Assembly: GCA_020633415.1 (NCBI GenBank)
Contig: JACKDQ010000017.1
Location: 6,773-70,772, forward strand
DNA length: 64,000 nt
Source: Deltaproteobacteria bacterium
Lineage (GTDB): Bacteria; Myxococcota_A; Polyangia; GCA-2747355
Reading direction: 5' to 3'
Part shown: positions 35,232 to 43,777 of the stretch, piece after piece
How the letters are laid out: the number at the start of each line of letters is the position of its first letter
Position numbering within the stretch: position 1 is the stretch's first letter
Position numbers and translations under genes: made by a program
Notes under the pieces: generated by a model
Databases searched by the model: none
What the model was told of the DNA's origin: nothing
What the model saw: only the letters and a program-made list of their open reading frames with translations

Positions 35232-35834
35232 ATGTCGAAATTCTTGATGGTTGCCGTCGTCGCAGGGGCTCTCGGCTTTGCTTTGCCGGCGCGGGCCGAG
35301 ACGGAGTGCGGAACCCATACCTACAAGGTCGCCTCCGACATCTACCAGCAGCTCGACAAGGTGCTCAAGAGTGCGGGCTGTGCCTCGATGCCGCAGTGCG
35401 CGACGGTGGCGAAGGTCAACACCGTGGTAAAGAACATGGTGAAGTTTTGGAACTGGGCGGCGCAGAATTCCTGGGCCAAGATCGGTCCGCGTCGACTCGA
35501 TTTCAACACGGCTTTGACGGGTCGCATCGTCAGCACCGGTGGCCGCCTGTTTGTGTCGGCCCATCCCGCGATCAAAGACACCGTAAAGATCACGATTCAG
35601 GAAATCGATGGCAAGGGTAAGACCGGTGTGGCGATCTGCAAGACAGCTCGCGGCGGCAAGGTGATCAAGGTTGCCAACGTGATGTTCAATCCCAATGACA
35701 AGGCCAAGGGAAACAAGCGTGAGCGCAAGGAAGTGCTGGTCAACGGTGCGAGGAGCCACGTGATCAGTGTGCACTTCGATGGCAAGTCGGTCGGCAATAC
35801 GCTGCAGTACACGCTGCACGCCGCGCCGCAGTAG
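35232..35834 (+). CDS. Secreted hypothetical protein
   Basis: About 200 residues with a GGAGGAA ribosome-binding site and a signal peptide (MSKFLMVAVVAGALGFALPARA). The mature part has four cysteines in the first 40 residues (ETECG, SAGCASMPQCATV), then a beta-rich basic domain (FVSAHPAIKDTVKITIQEIDGKGK). No family recognised. The stop lies in the foot of a perfect hairpin. Confidence 0.65.
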   Translation: MSKFLMVAVVAGALGFALPARAETECGTHTYKVASDIYQQLDKVLKSAGCASMPQCATVAKVNTVVKNMVKFWNWAAQNSWAKIGPRRLDFNTALTGRIVSTGGRLFVSAHPAIKDTVKITIQEIDGKGKTGVAICKTARGGKVIKVANVMFNPNDKAKGNKRERKEVLVNGARSHVISVHFDGKSVGNTLQYTLHAAPQ

Positions 35835-35872
35835 CTGCACAGCACGATCTTCGCCGCACGATCTGTGCAGCT
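35833..35872. terminator. Perfect 10-bp hairpin between convergent genes
   Basis: AGCTGCACAG (35833-35842) and CTGTGCAGCT (35863-35872) form a perfect stem. The 20-base loop contains a direct repeat CACGATCT. It lies between two convergent genes and could stop both, but no T-run follows on either side. Confidence 0.5.
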
Positions 35873-35887
35873 AGTGGCGGTCGGCGT

Positions 35888-36658
35888 TCAGCGCGCGCAA
35901 CAGAGCGCGCGGCCGACTAGGGAACTTGCTGGTAGCGTTGCCCAGGCGGCCTGCGTTGAGGCACTGTTGCTGCCGATACGCGAGCACGCGATGGCTGTGG
36001 TGATACCGACGTACGCATAGTCGGAGCTATCCTTGGATTGTCCGGTGCTGCAGGCCCAGGAGACGACCGCGGTTGTCGGTGCCGGGTCGACGCCGCAGGT
36101 GCTGCATGTATTGCTATCGTCGAGCGCCACGGGCGATAACGGTCCGTTGCGCACGCAGCCGGCGATCCAGGCGTTGGGCCAATTGGGCGCGATGTTGCTG
36201 CTGCGATTGCGGTACTGCTGAGCCGTGCACAGCTGCCAGCTTTGAGCGCACAGTCCGGCCGCGTTGCATTGGCTCACAGATCGACTACCTGTGCAGACGA
36301 CGGCGCCGAAGACGTCAAGATTGGACGGAAGCCGCGTCGCCCCTGCGGCGCAGGCCGTCGCCGGGTTGGCATCGGAGCGCTGCTGGTCGGCAGGCGAGAT
36401 CACATCAGTCGGCGCAAAGTCGATCGGCGTACCGTCGGGGACTGCGTCGAACGACTGCCGTAGATCGCCGCGCGCGCCGTCCTGGTTTGCGGGCCCATCC
36501 GCTGGTCGCGCGTCGCCGATGATGCTCGCCTCGGCGAGGGCGCTGTCTTTGCCGCTCTCGCTCGAGCGAAACGGCCAGACCAGGTGGCAAGCGCTGATCG
36601 TCAACACCAGGGTTATGCCGGCCCTACCCAACATGCCGCATGATCGCTCGGCAGCCAT
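35888..36658 (-). CDS. Cys-rich lipoprotein
   Basis: 256 residues. The lipobox TISAC follows a short hydrophobic run, then an Asp/Ala/Pro-rich spacer to about 100 and a domain with about 11 cysteines (CAAGATRLP, VCTGSRSVSQCNAAGLC, TCSTCGV, WACSTG, ALCC). An ATG at 36634 would give a shorter head. No family recognised. Confidence 0.6.
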   Translation of the reverse strand: MAAERSCGMLGRAGITLVLTISACHLVWPFRSSESGKDSALAEASIIGDARPADGPANQDGARGDLRQSFDAVPDGTPIDFAPTDVISPADQQRSDANPATACAAGATRLPSNLDVFGAVVCTGSRSVSQCNAAGLCAQSWQLCTAQQYRNRSSNIAPNWPNAWIAGCVRNGPLSPVALDDSNTCSTCGVDPAPTTAVVSWACSTGQSKDSSDYAYVGITTAIACSRIGSNSASTQAAWATLPASSLVGRALCCAR

Positions 36659-36723
36659 TGACCGGGCAAGGGTGAGCTTCCGAGCCGCTCGAGGTAGTCG
36701 GGTAGGGACCGTGGGCTTGGCCG

Positions 36724-38298
36724 CTAGTCGACGCGTTCGAGGCGGCGGATACCACGCCGATCGAAGACAACCCGTACGCGGTAGAGTGTGCGGCTTGGCA
36801 CGGCCTTCCGTTCAGCGGTCAGCACAACTATCACATTGGTATGGTAGACCTTCGGTAGCTCGCGCTGCGAGACGCGGTTGCTGGCGGCGTCGTAGACGGC
36901 CACCATTGAGCGCGCGTCATCGGTGCGCGTGAGGAACTCGGAGAAGTCAAAGCGCAGAATATCGCTGAGCTCGAAGTGCTCGCTGTGCAGGCGTTGCACC
37001 ACGGCGTCACGGTGGATGCGGATCTGCTTTTCGTACTTGAGGATCGTTTCGGGTTTGCTATCGGCTTCGATGCTGCTGGTGTCGTCGGTCCGGCGCAGTT
37101 CGCGAACGTCGTGGGGTAAGTCTTCGCTGCGGATATGACAGACGGCTTCGCGACAGCGGCCGATATGTTGTCCGCCGATCGGATCGATGATGCGCACGCT
37201 GTAGTCGGCGAGCCAGCGCGTCATTCGCCGGGAAAAGTAGCTCTTGAGCGCGTCCTTGATGCGATCCTTCATCATGTAGCTGATCACCGCTGCGACGATG
37301 AACCCCGAGCTGTTGATGCCAAACCAGCGCGTGTAGCCGACCGTTGATAGAACGGCAAAGGCCATCGCCACGCCTGCCGCAATGGCTGCCGCCAGCTGAA
37401 CCCACCCTTTGTCGCCGCGGACGCGCTCGATCTCCAACCAAAGTGCTGAGGTGACGAACTTCTTCAGTCGACCACGACGATAGACAAAGTACTCGTTGTT
37501 GCGATCGTCATCGTCGACCAGCGAGCCGTAGCCCGCTGCCTTGCGATGGCCTCGCTCTTGGAGCAGACCATCACAGGCCGCGCGGCGCACCGGTTCGAGT
37601 TCCGCTCGGTTGCGGCTCGAGTCGATGGCAGCGACCAGCTCGGCGAGCCCATACTCAACGGCGAGGCTGATAAACTCGTCGACGTTGAGATAGGTATCGG
37701 CCACCCTGCGCGCGAGCACGCCGTCGACCAGGCGGGCGCGGAACTCGCGGAAGCGCGTGAGTACATTGCCGATGTCGCTGTGAAAGCGCTCAGATATCGA
37801 CTGGATGTCGAGCAGGGCCCGATCGCGCCGCCCTTCGCGCACTCTTTGGCAGAGGTTCCAAAGCGTGTTCCTTACATTGGCCCGTACCACACAGCCGAAC
37901 ATCTTCAGTTCGACAACCAGGTGCTCCCGTGCGTTTTCATCGCTGGGGTTGCGCCGGCATCGGCCGAGCAGCTCTCGCAGGTCTCCCAAAACCGTATCGT
38001 CATCGCCCTTGAGCACGTCTAACGCCAGGTTTGGTGTCTTGAACCGGATATGGGCCTGGACATCGCGATAGAAGCGGTCGCTCGGGTAGGATTGGCTGTC
38101 GATGCCTAAGCTAGAGGGGATAAAGAAGAAGCTCTCCACCCGGTAGTCCACGCCGGATTGATCGGCACGGGCGTAGTCAACCTTGAGCTCGATTCGGTGG
38201 CTGTCGTGAAGGGCGAAGCGGCTCTCGATCAGATCGCCGTCGTCGCCGCCTCGTACCGCCTCGCTTGCTGCGATCAGTTCGGTTGTTGTTGGCGCCAT
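36724..38298 (-). CDS. Large membrane protein with central two-span hairpin, unknown function
   Basis: About 524 residues from the ATG at MAPTTTEL. Long soluble N-terminal half (RIELKVDYARADQSG, FFFIPSSLGI), then two membrane spans at about 300-322 and 331-343 followed by a positively charged segment (MMKDRIKDALKSYFSRRMTRWL), and a 160-residue soluble tail. The two-span hairpin with large cytoplasmic flanks suggests an inner-membrane scaffold or sensor. No family recognised. Confidence 0.6.
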   Translation of the reverse strand: MAPTTTELIAASEAVRGGDDGDLIESRFALHDSHRIELKVDYARADQSGVDYRVESFFFIPSSLGIDSQSYPSDRFYRDVQAHIRFKTPNLALDVLKGDDDTVLGDLRELLGRCRRNPSDENAREHLVVELKMFGCVVRANVRNTLWNLCQRVREGRRDRALLDIQSISERFHSDIGNVLTRFREFRARLVDGVLARRVADTYLNVDEFISLAVEYGLAELVAAIDSSRNRAELEPVRRAACDGLLQERGHRKAAGYGSLVDDDDRNNEYFVYRRGRLKKFVTSALWLEIERVRGDKGWVQLAAAIAAGVAMAFAVLSTVGYTRWFGINSSGFIVAAVISYMMKDRIKDALKSYFSRRMTRWLADYSVRIIDPIGGQHIGRCREAVCHIRSEDLPHDVRELRRTDDTSSIEADSKPETILKYEKQIRIHRDAVVQRLHSEHFELSDILRFDFSEFLTRTDDARSMVAVYDAASNRVSQRELPKVYHTNVIVVLTAERKAVPSRTLYRVRVVFDRRGIRRLERVD

Positions 38299-38328
38299 CG
38301 TTTTGACCCAAAGTAGTAACACGACATG

Positions 38329-38477
38329 GGGACGTTGATTAACTTACTTAACTTCTTTTCGAGCCTCTCCGGCGTTCCGCAGGTCTTGCCGAGTTAGTCA
38401 ATCGACGGTCCCTTGGTAGCCAGGTGTTTCCGAAGCGGCTAGGTGTCGGTTTGGTTAAGTTAGTTAATCAACGTCCC
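38329..38477. mobile_element. REPIN-like cluster: inverted REP-like repeats around a short spacer
   Basis: Left repeat 38329-38354 (GGGACGTTGATTAACTT...) and right repeat 38454-38477 (...TTAGTTAATCAACGTCCC) are inverted, 149 bp in total. A decayed third copy (TTAGTCAATCGACGGTCCC) lies at about 38394-38412. It fills the gap between the membrane protein and the aldo/keto reductase and resembles a REPIN or MITE mobilised in trans by a RAYT. Confidence 0.7.
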
Positions 38478-38670
38478 CCCGGCCTGTCTCGAGCTGCGTT
38501 GGCGTCTGCGTCCGTCGATTCGTTTTCACTCCGACGTCCATCGCGCCGCTTGCCCGCAAGGACAGCGCTTGATTGTTGTCGCCATGTGCACTAAGCCTGA
38601 TGGGCCAGGCCAGTGTCGGCCAACATCGGCCCTGCGGCCGTCTTCGAAAGAGCAAAAGGCGAAAAAAGAC

Positions 38671-39624
38671 ATGAAACAGGTTGATTTGGGTACCCAGGGA
38701 CTTCGCGTGCCGACGATCGGCTTGGGCTGCATGGGCATGTCGGATTTCTACGGCTCGTCTTCAGAGGCACAAAACCTGTCAGTGCTCGATCGAGCGGCAG
38801 AAATCGGTTGCACGTTCTGGGATACGGCGGACATGTACGGTCCGTTTACCAACGAGCGCTTGTTGGCGAAAGCCCTCAAAGGGCGCCGCGACCGAATCAC
38901 CTTGGCGACCAAGTTCGGCGTGTGTCGGGGCGAAGATGGCAGCTGGCAAGGACTCAGGGGAGACGCCGCGTATGTCAAGACCTGCTGCGATGCGTCGCTC
39001 AAGCGTCTCGGCACCGATTACATCGACCTTTATTACCAGCATCGGGTGGATCCTGAGACGCCGATCGAGGAGACGGTTGGGGCGATGGCGGACTTGGTCA
39101 AGGCGGGGAAGGTTCGCTTCATTGGCCTATCCGAGGCGGATCCGGAAACGATCGTTCGCGCTCACGCCGTCCACCCGCTTAGCGCGTTGCAGACCGAGTA
39201 CTCCTTGTGGTCGCGCGAGGTCGAATCCGAGATCTTGCCGACCTTGCAGCGGCTCAAGATCGGTTTTGTCGCCTATAGTCCGCTGGGTAGAGGGTTTCTA
39301 TCTGGGGCAATTCGCTCGCGCAGCGATCTGAAAGCCGGAGACTGGAGGCTGGAAAATCCGCGATTTTCCGATGAGGCCTTCGCCAATAACATTCGCCTGG
39401 CCGATCTGGTCGGTGAAGTTGCCCAGGCGCTCGATGTTAGCGCGGCCCAAGTTGCCTTGGCCTGGCTGCGCTCGCGTGATCTGCCGATTGCCGCGATACC
39501 AGGTACACGGCGAATTGAGCGTCTGGAAGAAAACTGGGCCTCACAAGACATCGTGTTGCCTGCAGAACACGTGGATCGCCTTGAAGCGCTGATCGCGCAG
39601 GGCGTCGTCGGCGATCGCTACTAG
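38671..39624 (+). CDS. Aldo/keto reductase
   Basis: About 317 residues from the ATG at MKQVDLG. The catalytic residues are in place: DTADMYG (Asp, Tyr), ATKFG (Lys) and YYQHRVD (His). IGLGCMGMSDFYG and the C-terminal FSDEAFANNI and IPGTRRIERLEEN match the AKR family that reduces aldehydes with NADPH. It stands alone downstream of the REPIN-like cluster. Confidence 0.92.
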   Translation: MKQVDLGTQGLRVPTIGLGCMGMSDFYGSSSEAQNLSVLDRAAEIGCTFWDTADMYGPFTNERLLAKALKGRRDRITLATKFGVCRGEDGSWQGLRGDAAYVKTCCDASLKRLGTDYIDLYYQHRVDPETPIEETVGAMADLVKAGKVRFIGLSEADPETIVRAHAVHPLSALQTEYSLWSREVESEILPTLQRLKIGFVAYSPLGRGFLSGAIRSRSDLKAGDWRLENPRFSDEAFANNIRLADLVGEVAQALDVSAAQVALAWLRSRDLPIAAIPGTRRIERLEENWASQDIVLPAEHVDRLEALIAQGVVGDRY

Positions 39625-39798
39625 GACGGCGGAAACGGCCCGCCCCGACCGTGATCGATATCAGTCTTGCGGGGCGCGCCTGGTTTCTGGTGGTCTGCAC
39701 TAGCCACCAGCTGCGGCAAGACGGGTTGCTCTGCTGGTTGCAGACAACTGATTTCCAAGAGTTAGCGATGGCGCGACGGTTGCATCCGTCGCAGACGC

Positions 39799-40479
39799 AT
39801 GAACCGTTTCGCGGCCCTTGCCCTGCGTGGCATTGTTCTTGTCAGTCTGTTTGCGCTGCCCGCTCCGGCGACGGGCATCGGCGGCGACCCCGCGACCTCC
39901 GCGCTGATCGAGGCCACCGGTGTTCCGGAAATCCCGCGCTACATCAAGTTTCACGAGCTTGATCCGGATGACCGCACGCGGGTGTTACTCGCGCCAACAT
40001 TACAGCGCGGGATGCGTGGTCGGCCGATCGTACTGCGTCGTGGCGTGCCCTATCTTTACGCCGTCGCTGTTGACGGGACCTTTCTCGTGGCAGAGCGCGA
40101 CCGCTGCGGCAAGCACAGTTGTGGTCATCCCCAGCTTACCGGGGCTCTGCCGGCGCGGATCTCTGGCGAGATGCACTACGATGCGCGTACCGACCACTTC
40201 GTGCTCGACAACGATTCGGGACGCTACGGGTTTCAGCTGACGCGGCGACGCGCCCAGCTGTATGCCGCGCTCGCCCTGCTGCGGCACTACGGTGTCCGTT
40301 TTGCCGGTGGCGGCGCGGTGCGCGTCGTTGCCAAATGGATCAAACCGTGGGACTCGCCAGAGATGCGGCGCTGGGATCGTATCCGTCCTTTCCTCAAAGG
40401 ATGCCCCGCCGATTTCGATGCTGCCGAATGGCGTCGCCGCTTTGTTCAGCGAATGGGGTTTGCCGTCCCGCGCGCATGA
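39799..40479 (+). CDS. Secreted hypothetical protein
   Basis: 226 residues with a signal peptide (MNRFAALALRGIVLVSLFALPAPA). A beta-rich domain (RRGVPYLYAVAVDGTFLVAERD, CGKHSCGHPQLTG, MHYDARTDHFVLDNDSGRYGF) is followed by a helical basic tail. One CGKHSC pair may form a disulphide or bind metal. No family recognised. Confidence 0.6.
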   Translation: MNRFAALALRGIVLVSLFALPAPATGIGGDPATSALIEATGVPEIPRYIKFHELDPDDRTRVLLAPTLQRGMRGRPIVLRRGVPYLYAVAVDGTFLVAERDRCGKHSCGHPQLTGALPARISGEMHYDARTDHFVLDNDSGRYGFQLTRRRAQLYAALALLRHYGVRFAGGGAVRVVAKWIKPWDSPEMRRWDRIRPFLKGCPADFDAAEWRRRFVQRMGFAVPRA

Positions 40480-40759
40480 GCGCCTGGCGACGCTGCCGTC
40501 ATCTGAGCTATCGTTTTTATTCCCCCAAAATCACCGCTCATCTGTCCGCTTTGGAAACGCGGAACGGCTCATTTTTTTGAGCAGCTGTTTTCATTCCAGA
40601 AACGGAGATGCTCGGCGTATCCGACAGCGCTTGTTTTTGCGGGAGTGTCCTGGCGCAAGGTGTTGTTCGGCTCTCACTACTGGTGCCCGAGCGTTGTTCG
40701 GTTTTTTTGCGCTCGCTCGCCTTGTTTGGCCGTTGCGGCATCTGCTAGCTTCCGTCGCT

Positions 40760-41914
40760 ATGACTGACAAACATCTTAGACATACCCTAGTTACGATGAT
40801 GGTCGCGATTGGGTGGATCAGTATCGCTGCCTGTTCCTCTGATTCGGCCTCGAACGGCGACAGTGGTAGCTCGCTGGACGTGGCTAGCTTAGCGGATGGC
40901 GGGACTACGACTGACGCTGCAATGACCGACGCAGGCACGACCGACGCACGCACCACCGACGCAAGTCCCACCGACGCAAGCACCACCGACGCAAGTACCA
41001 CCGATGCAAGTACCACCGATGCAAGTAGCACCGATGGCGGCAGCGCATGCGAGGTCGTGACGGTCGTTAACAACGGATTGGCGGTGGGGTTGACGTCGGC
41101 CTATGACATGCCTGCCAAGACAGCAGAGGCGCTGAGCTACAGCACCTGTGGACAAAAGCTGACGTTCTCGGCCTCAAAGAACCCGGCGGACACCGTGGTC
41201 AAGCTCAGTCCGACGGGCGGCGCTACTCAGCTCTTCGGGATCTGGGCGAGCGACACCAGCGGTCATCAAACCTCCGCTGAGACCTACGCGCTCATTCAGA
41301 CACAGACCGGGCCGGCCTGTGCGCCCGTCGCTATCGCCTACAGTGGTTTGGTCGTCGATGTCAGCCATGGCCCGGTTGAGCTGCCTGCGGCGGTAATCGA
41401 CGCCGGCAGTAGCACACGGGCGGGGTGCCCGGGTGCGAGCAGTCCGCTCAAACTCAGCATCGGTATTTCCGGTGGCACCCTGGCGAACTCGATCAGCTTG
41501 TCCGACAAGAGTTCGGCAACGACGCTGGTGACGCTCGAGGTGAGCGACGGCGTGAATTCGACGCGCGTCGAAACCTACGTCTTGGTGCAAGCCAACGTCA
41601 CGCCGAAAACTCCCGGCGCCTGCGCGCCTGCGCCAGTGGCGATGAACGGTCTCGCGGTAGGGCTGCCGCCGAGCGGTGCCGCGGGGATTCCTGTCCGCTC
41701 CTTCGAGCGCGGTAGCGTTGATCGATGTAGCGCGGGTGGACTGGTCCGAGCGATGAGGCGCGCTGGAGACACCACGCCGGTGGATTTTAGCGCCGACACG
41801 ATCAAGGTGAGCTGCAAGGACTCGGGCACTCAGATCATCGAGTACCACATTCGCGACAACAACAGCGCGACGACCTACGTCGAGAGCTACGCGCTGGTTC
41901 AGGGCTGTCCGTGA
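40760..41914 (+). CDS. Lipoprotein with tandem Thr-Asp-Ala linker and three repeat domains
   Basis: About 384 residues; lipobox ISIAAC. A linker of (TDAST)n units (about 50-90) is encoded by 15-bp tandem repeats. Three similar domains follow, each starting near 'A.NGLAVGL' or 'YSGLVV' and ending 'ETYALIQ' or 'ESYALVQ'. This is a secreted repeat architecture, probably surface-exposed. No named family. The preceding gap 40480-40759 shows only a weak stem (40545-40563) with a T-run at 40572. Confidence 0.7.
   Translation: MTDKHLRHTLVTMMVAIGWISIAACSSDSASNGDSGSSLDVASLADGGTTTDAAMTDAGTTDARTTDASPTDASTTDASTTDASTTDASSTDGGSACEVVTVVNNGLAVGLTSAYDMPAKTAEALSYSTCGQKLTFSASKNPADTVVKLSPTGGATQLFGIWASDTSGHQTSAETYALIQTQTGPACAPVAIAYSGLVVDVSHGPVELPAAVIDAGSSTRAGCPGASSPLKLSIGISGGTLANSISLSDKSSATTLVTLEVSDGVNSTRVETYVLVQANVTPKTPGACAPAPVAMNGLAVGLPPSGAAGIPVRSFERGSVDRCSAGGLVRAMRRAGDTTPVDFSADTIKVSCKDSGTQIIEYHIRDNNSATTYVESYALVQGCP
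40925..41038 (+). repeat. 15-bp tandem repeat (minisatellite) within a lipoprotein gene
   Basis: Seven full 15-bp units of the form ACCGAYGCANGYACS (coding TDAST or similar), plus a partial one. Copy number can change by slippage without shifting frame, altering the length of the linker. Confidence 0.85.
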
Positions 41915-41998
41915 ACAGCACCCGCCGCCACCTGGGCGATGTTTGCTCTAGCGCGATCAGCGGCGAGCCGATGACCTGCAGCGTTGGCGTAGTTCGGA

Positions 41999-43336
41999 TT
42001 AACTTTCGGTTTGGGCGCTGCGCTGCGATTGTGGACGGCGGCGCCGGCGGCGTCGGGGCGGTTGTTGTGCGCTAGGCGCATCCGATCTTGTCGTGCGGCG
42101 TGGACGCTCGCTCCGCGGAGCGGGGGTGGGTATGCGCGGAGGGTCGGTGTGTGGTGCGATAGGCTCCGTCGGCGGTGCGGTTGGCAGCTTGCCTTCTGCA
42201 AGGCGGACGATGTCTCTGCCGATACGGCGCTCGATAGCGCGTAGGCTGGCGCGATCGGCGGAGGTGACGAAGGTGTAGCCCTGACCGCTGCGCTCGGCGC
42301 GGCCAGTGCGGCCGATGCGATGGGTATACGCATCAGCAGTGTTGGGCACGTCGTAGTTGATCACTTGGCCAACGCCTGCGACGTCAATGCCACGCGCCGC
42401 AATGTCGGTAGCGACCAACACGTCGAACTCTTGTTGGCGAAAGCCATCCATTGCCCGTTGGCGCTGGTTTTGCGACATGTTGCCCTGCAGGGCGACTGCG
42501 CGGTGTCCAAAGTGACAAAGTTTGAGTGCCAGGCGCTTTGCGCGATGCTTTGTTCGGGCGAATACGATCGCTGAACTTGGTCCGCTGGCGGCCAACAGCC
42601 GGTGGAGTAGATCGAGCTTCTGCCCCTCTTCGACTTCGAACACGCCGTGCTCGATCGTTTCCGCCGGCCGCTGGGGCGCGCACTCCACCACGACCGCCTC
42701 GCGTAGATAACGCTGAGCGAGCTGACGAATCTCGTCGGGCATGGTCGCCGAAAATAGCAGGCTTTGGCGGTTGCGCGGCAACAAGTTGAGGATCCGGCGC
42801 AGGTCGGGCAAAAAGCCCATGTCGAACATGTGATCGGCTTCATCGAGCACGAGCGTCTCGATCGCAGCGAGCGAGACGTGTCCTTGGCGCTGGAGGTCGA
42901 GCAATCGCCCCGGACAAGCGACGATGATTTGTGCGCCCCGGCGTAGCGCTTCGATTTGCGCATGAGGCGAGACGCCGCCGATTAGCGTGGCCAGACGCAC
43001 GTTGACGTGTTTGCCGAGTCGCGCGATCTCTTCGCTGATCTGTTGGGTCAGCTCGCGCGTCGGTGCGACGACGAGCCCCCGAGTGCGGCCTGGTTGACCG
43101 CGCTTTGCGATCAGGCGCTGTAGCATCGGCAGCGCGAACGCCGCCGTCTTGCCGGTGCCAGTTTGTGCCAAGCCAACGATGTCGCGGCCGGCAAGGGCAT
43201 GGGGTATCGCTTTTTGCTGAATCGGACGGGGCGAGGCAAAGCCCGCCTCTTCGACAGCGCGTAGTAGTTGTGGGTCAAGTTCAAAGTCGGTGAAGCGGGT
43301 CAATTCCGCTGCGCCGTGCTGGCGCGTTTGGGTCAT
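41999..43336 (-). CDS. rhlE: DEAD-box RNA helicase, RhlE type
   Basis: 445 residues. Motifs: FASPRPIQQKAIP, AQTGTGKTAAF, PTRELTQQ, LDEADHMFDMGF, FSATMP, ARTKHRAKRLA, ATDIAARGID and YTHRIGRTGRAERSG, with a basic tail rich in Arg (RRRRRRRPQSQRS). The compact size and Pro/Arg-rich tail fit RhlE. The second DEAD-box gene in the window. Involved in ribosome assembly or RNA decay (family knowledge). Confidence 0.92.
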   Translation of the reverse strand: MTQTRQHGAAELTRFTDFELDPQLLRAVEEAGFASPRPIQQKAIPHALAGRDIVGLAQTGTGKTAAFALPMLQRLIAKRGQPGRTRGLVVAPTRELTQQISEEIARLGKHVNVRLATLIGGVSPHAQIEALRRGAQIIVACPGRLLDLQRQGHVSLAAIETLVLDEADHMFDMGFLPDLRRILNLLPRNRQSLLFSATMPDEIRQLAQRYLREAVVVECAPQRPAETIEHGVFEVEEGQKLDLLHRLLAASGPSSAIVFARTKHRAKRLALKLCHFGHRAVALQGNMSQNQRQRAMDGFRQQEFDVLVATDIAARGIDVAGVGQVINYDVPNTADAYTHRIGRTGRAERSGQGYTFVTSADRASLRAIERRIGRDIVRLAEGKLPTAPPTEPIAPHTDPPRIPTPAPRSERPRRTTRSDAPSAQQPPRRRRRRRPQSQRSAQTES

Positions 43337-43777
43337 TAGCGAACTCGTATTTCATTTTCGCCCGGACACGGTCCGGCGAGGTCGGTATACCTATACAACA
43401 GTGAAAGGTAGGGGGTTTTGCTGCGGCGAGCGCGCCGGATAAAGCCGGCTGCCTGTTGTGCGCCGAGGTCGGGAGCCGTTAAGGGGCCGACATCTGTGAT
43501 CAGCAATAGCACGCTCGTCGGCTGTTGTCCACGCTTGCACGCTCAACATTCGCTGCAGCCGCTCGATAATCACTGCCGTTCCAACGGCTTTGCGCATAGT
43601 GGCACGCCGCGATTTGGCGCGATGAGTTGGCAACGACGCACCTGTGCTGGCCCTGGCCCGTGTGGTGGGGGATCGATCCCAAGATTGCTGCTGACCGGGC
43701 CTCCCGCAGCGCAGTACGGTTTGTGCGGCAATGCGCTGACCCGATGACAGCGCGACGCTAACCTAGCGCCGACGCCG
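43337..43777. other. Gene-free gap with a 5'-leader hairpin of the helicase gene
   Basis: CCGGAC (43362-43367) and GTCCGG (43371-43376) form a perfect 6-bp hairpin about 26-40 bases upstream of the RhlE start, in its transcribed leader; it could tune translation. No convincing gene is seen in the rest of the gap. Confidence 0.4.

Noticed and set aside
40545..40578. Terminator after the secreted protein at 39799-40479
   Set aside because: The stem is only 5 bp with a 9-base loop, and the T-run is separated from it by several bases; too weak to call.
40925..41038. CRISPR-like array
   Set aside because: The units are contiguous 15-mers with no spacers, in frame within a lipoprotein gene.
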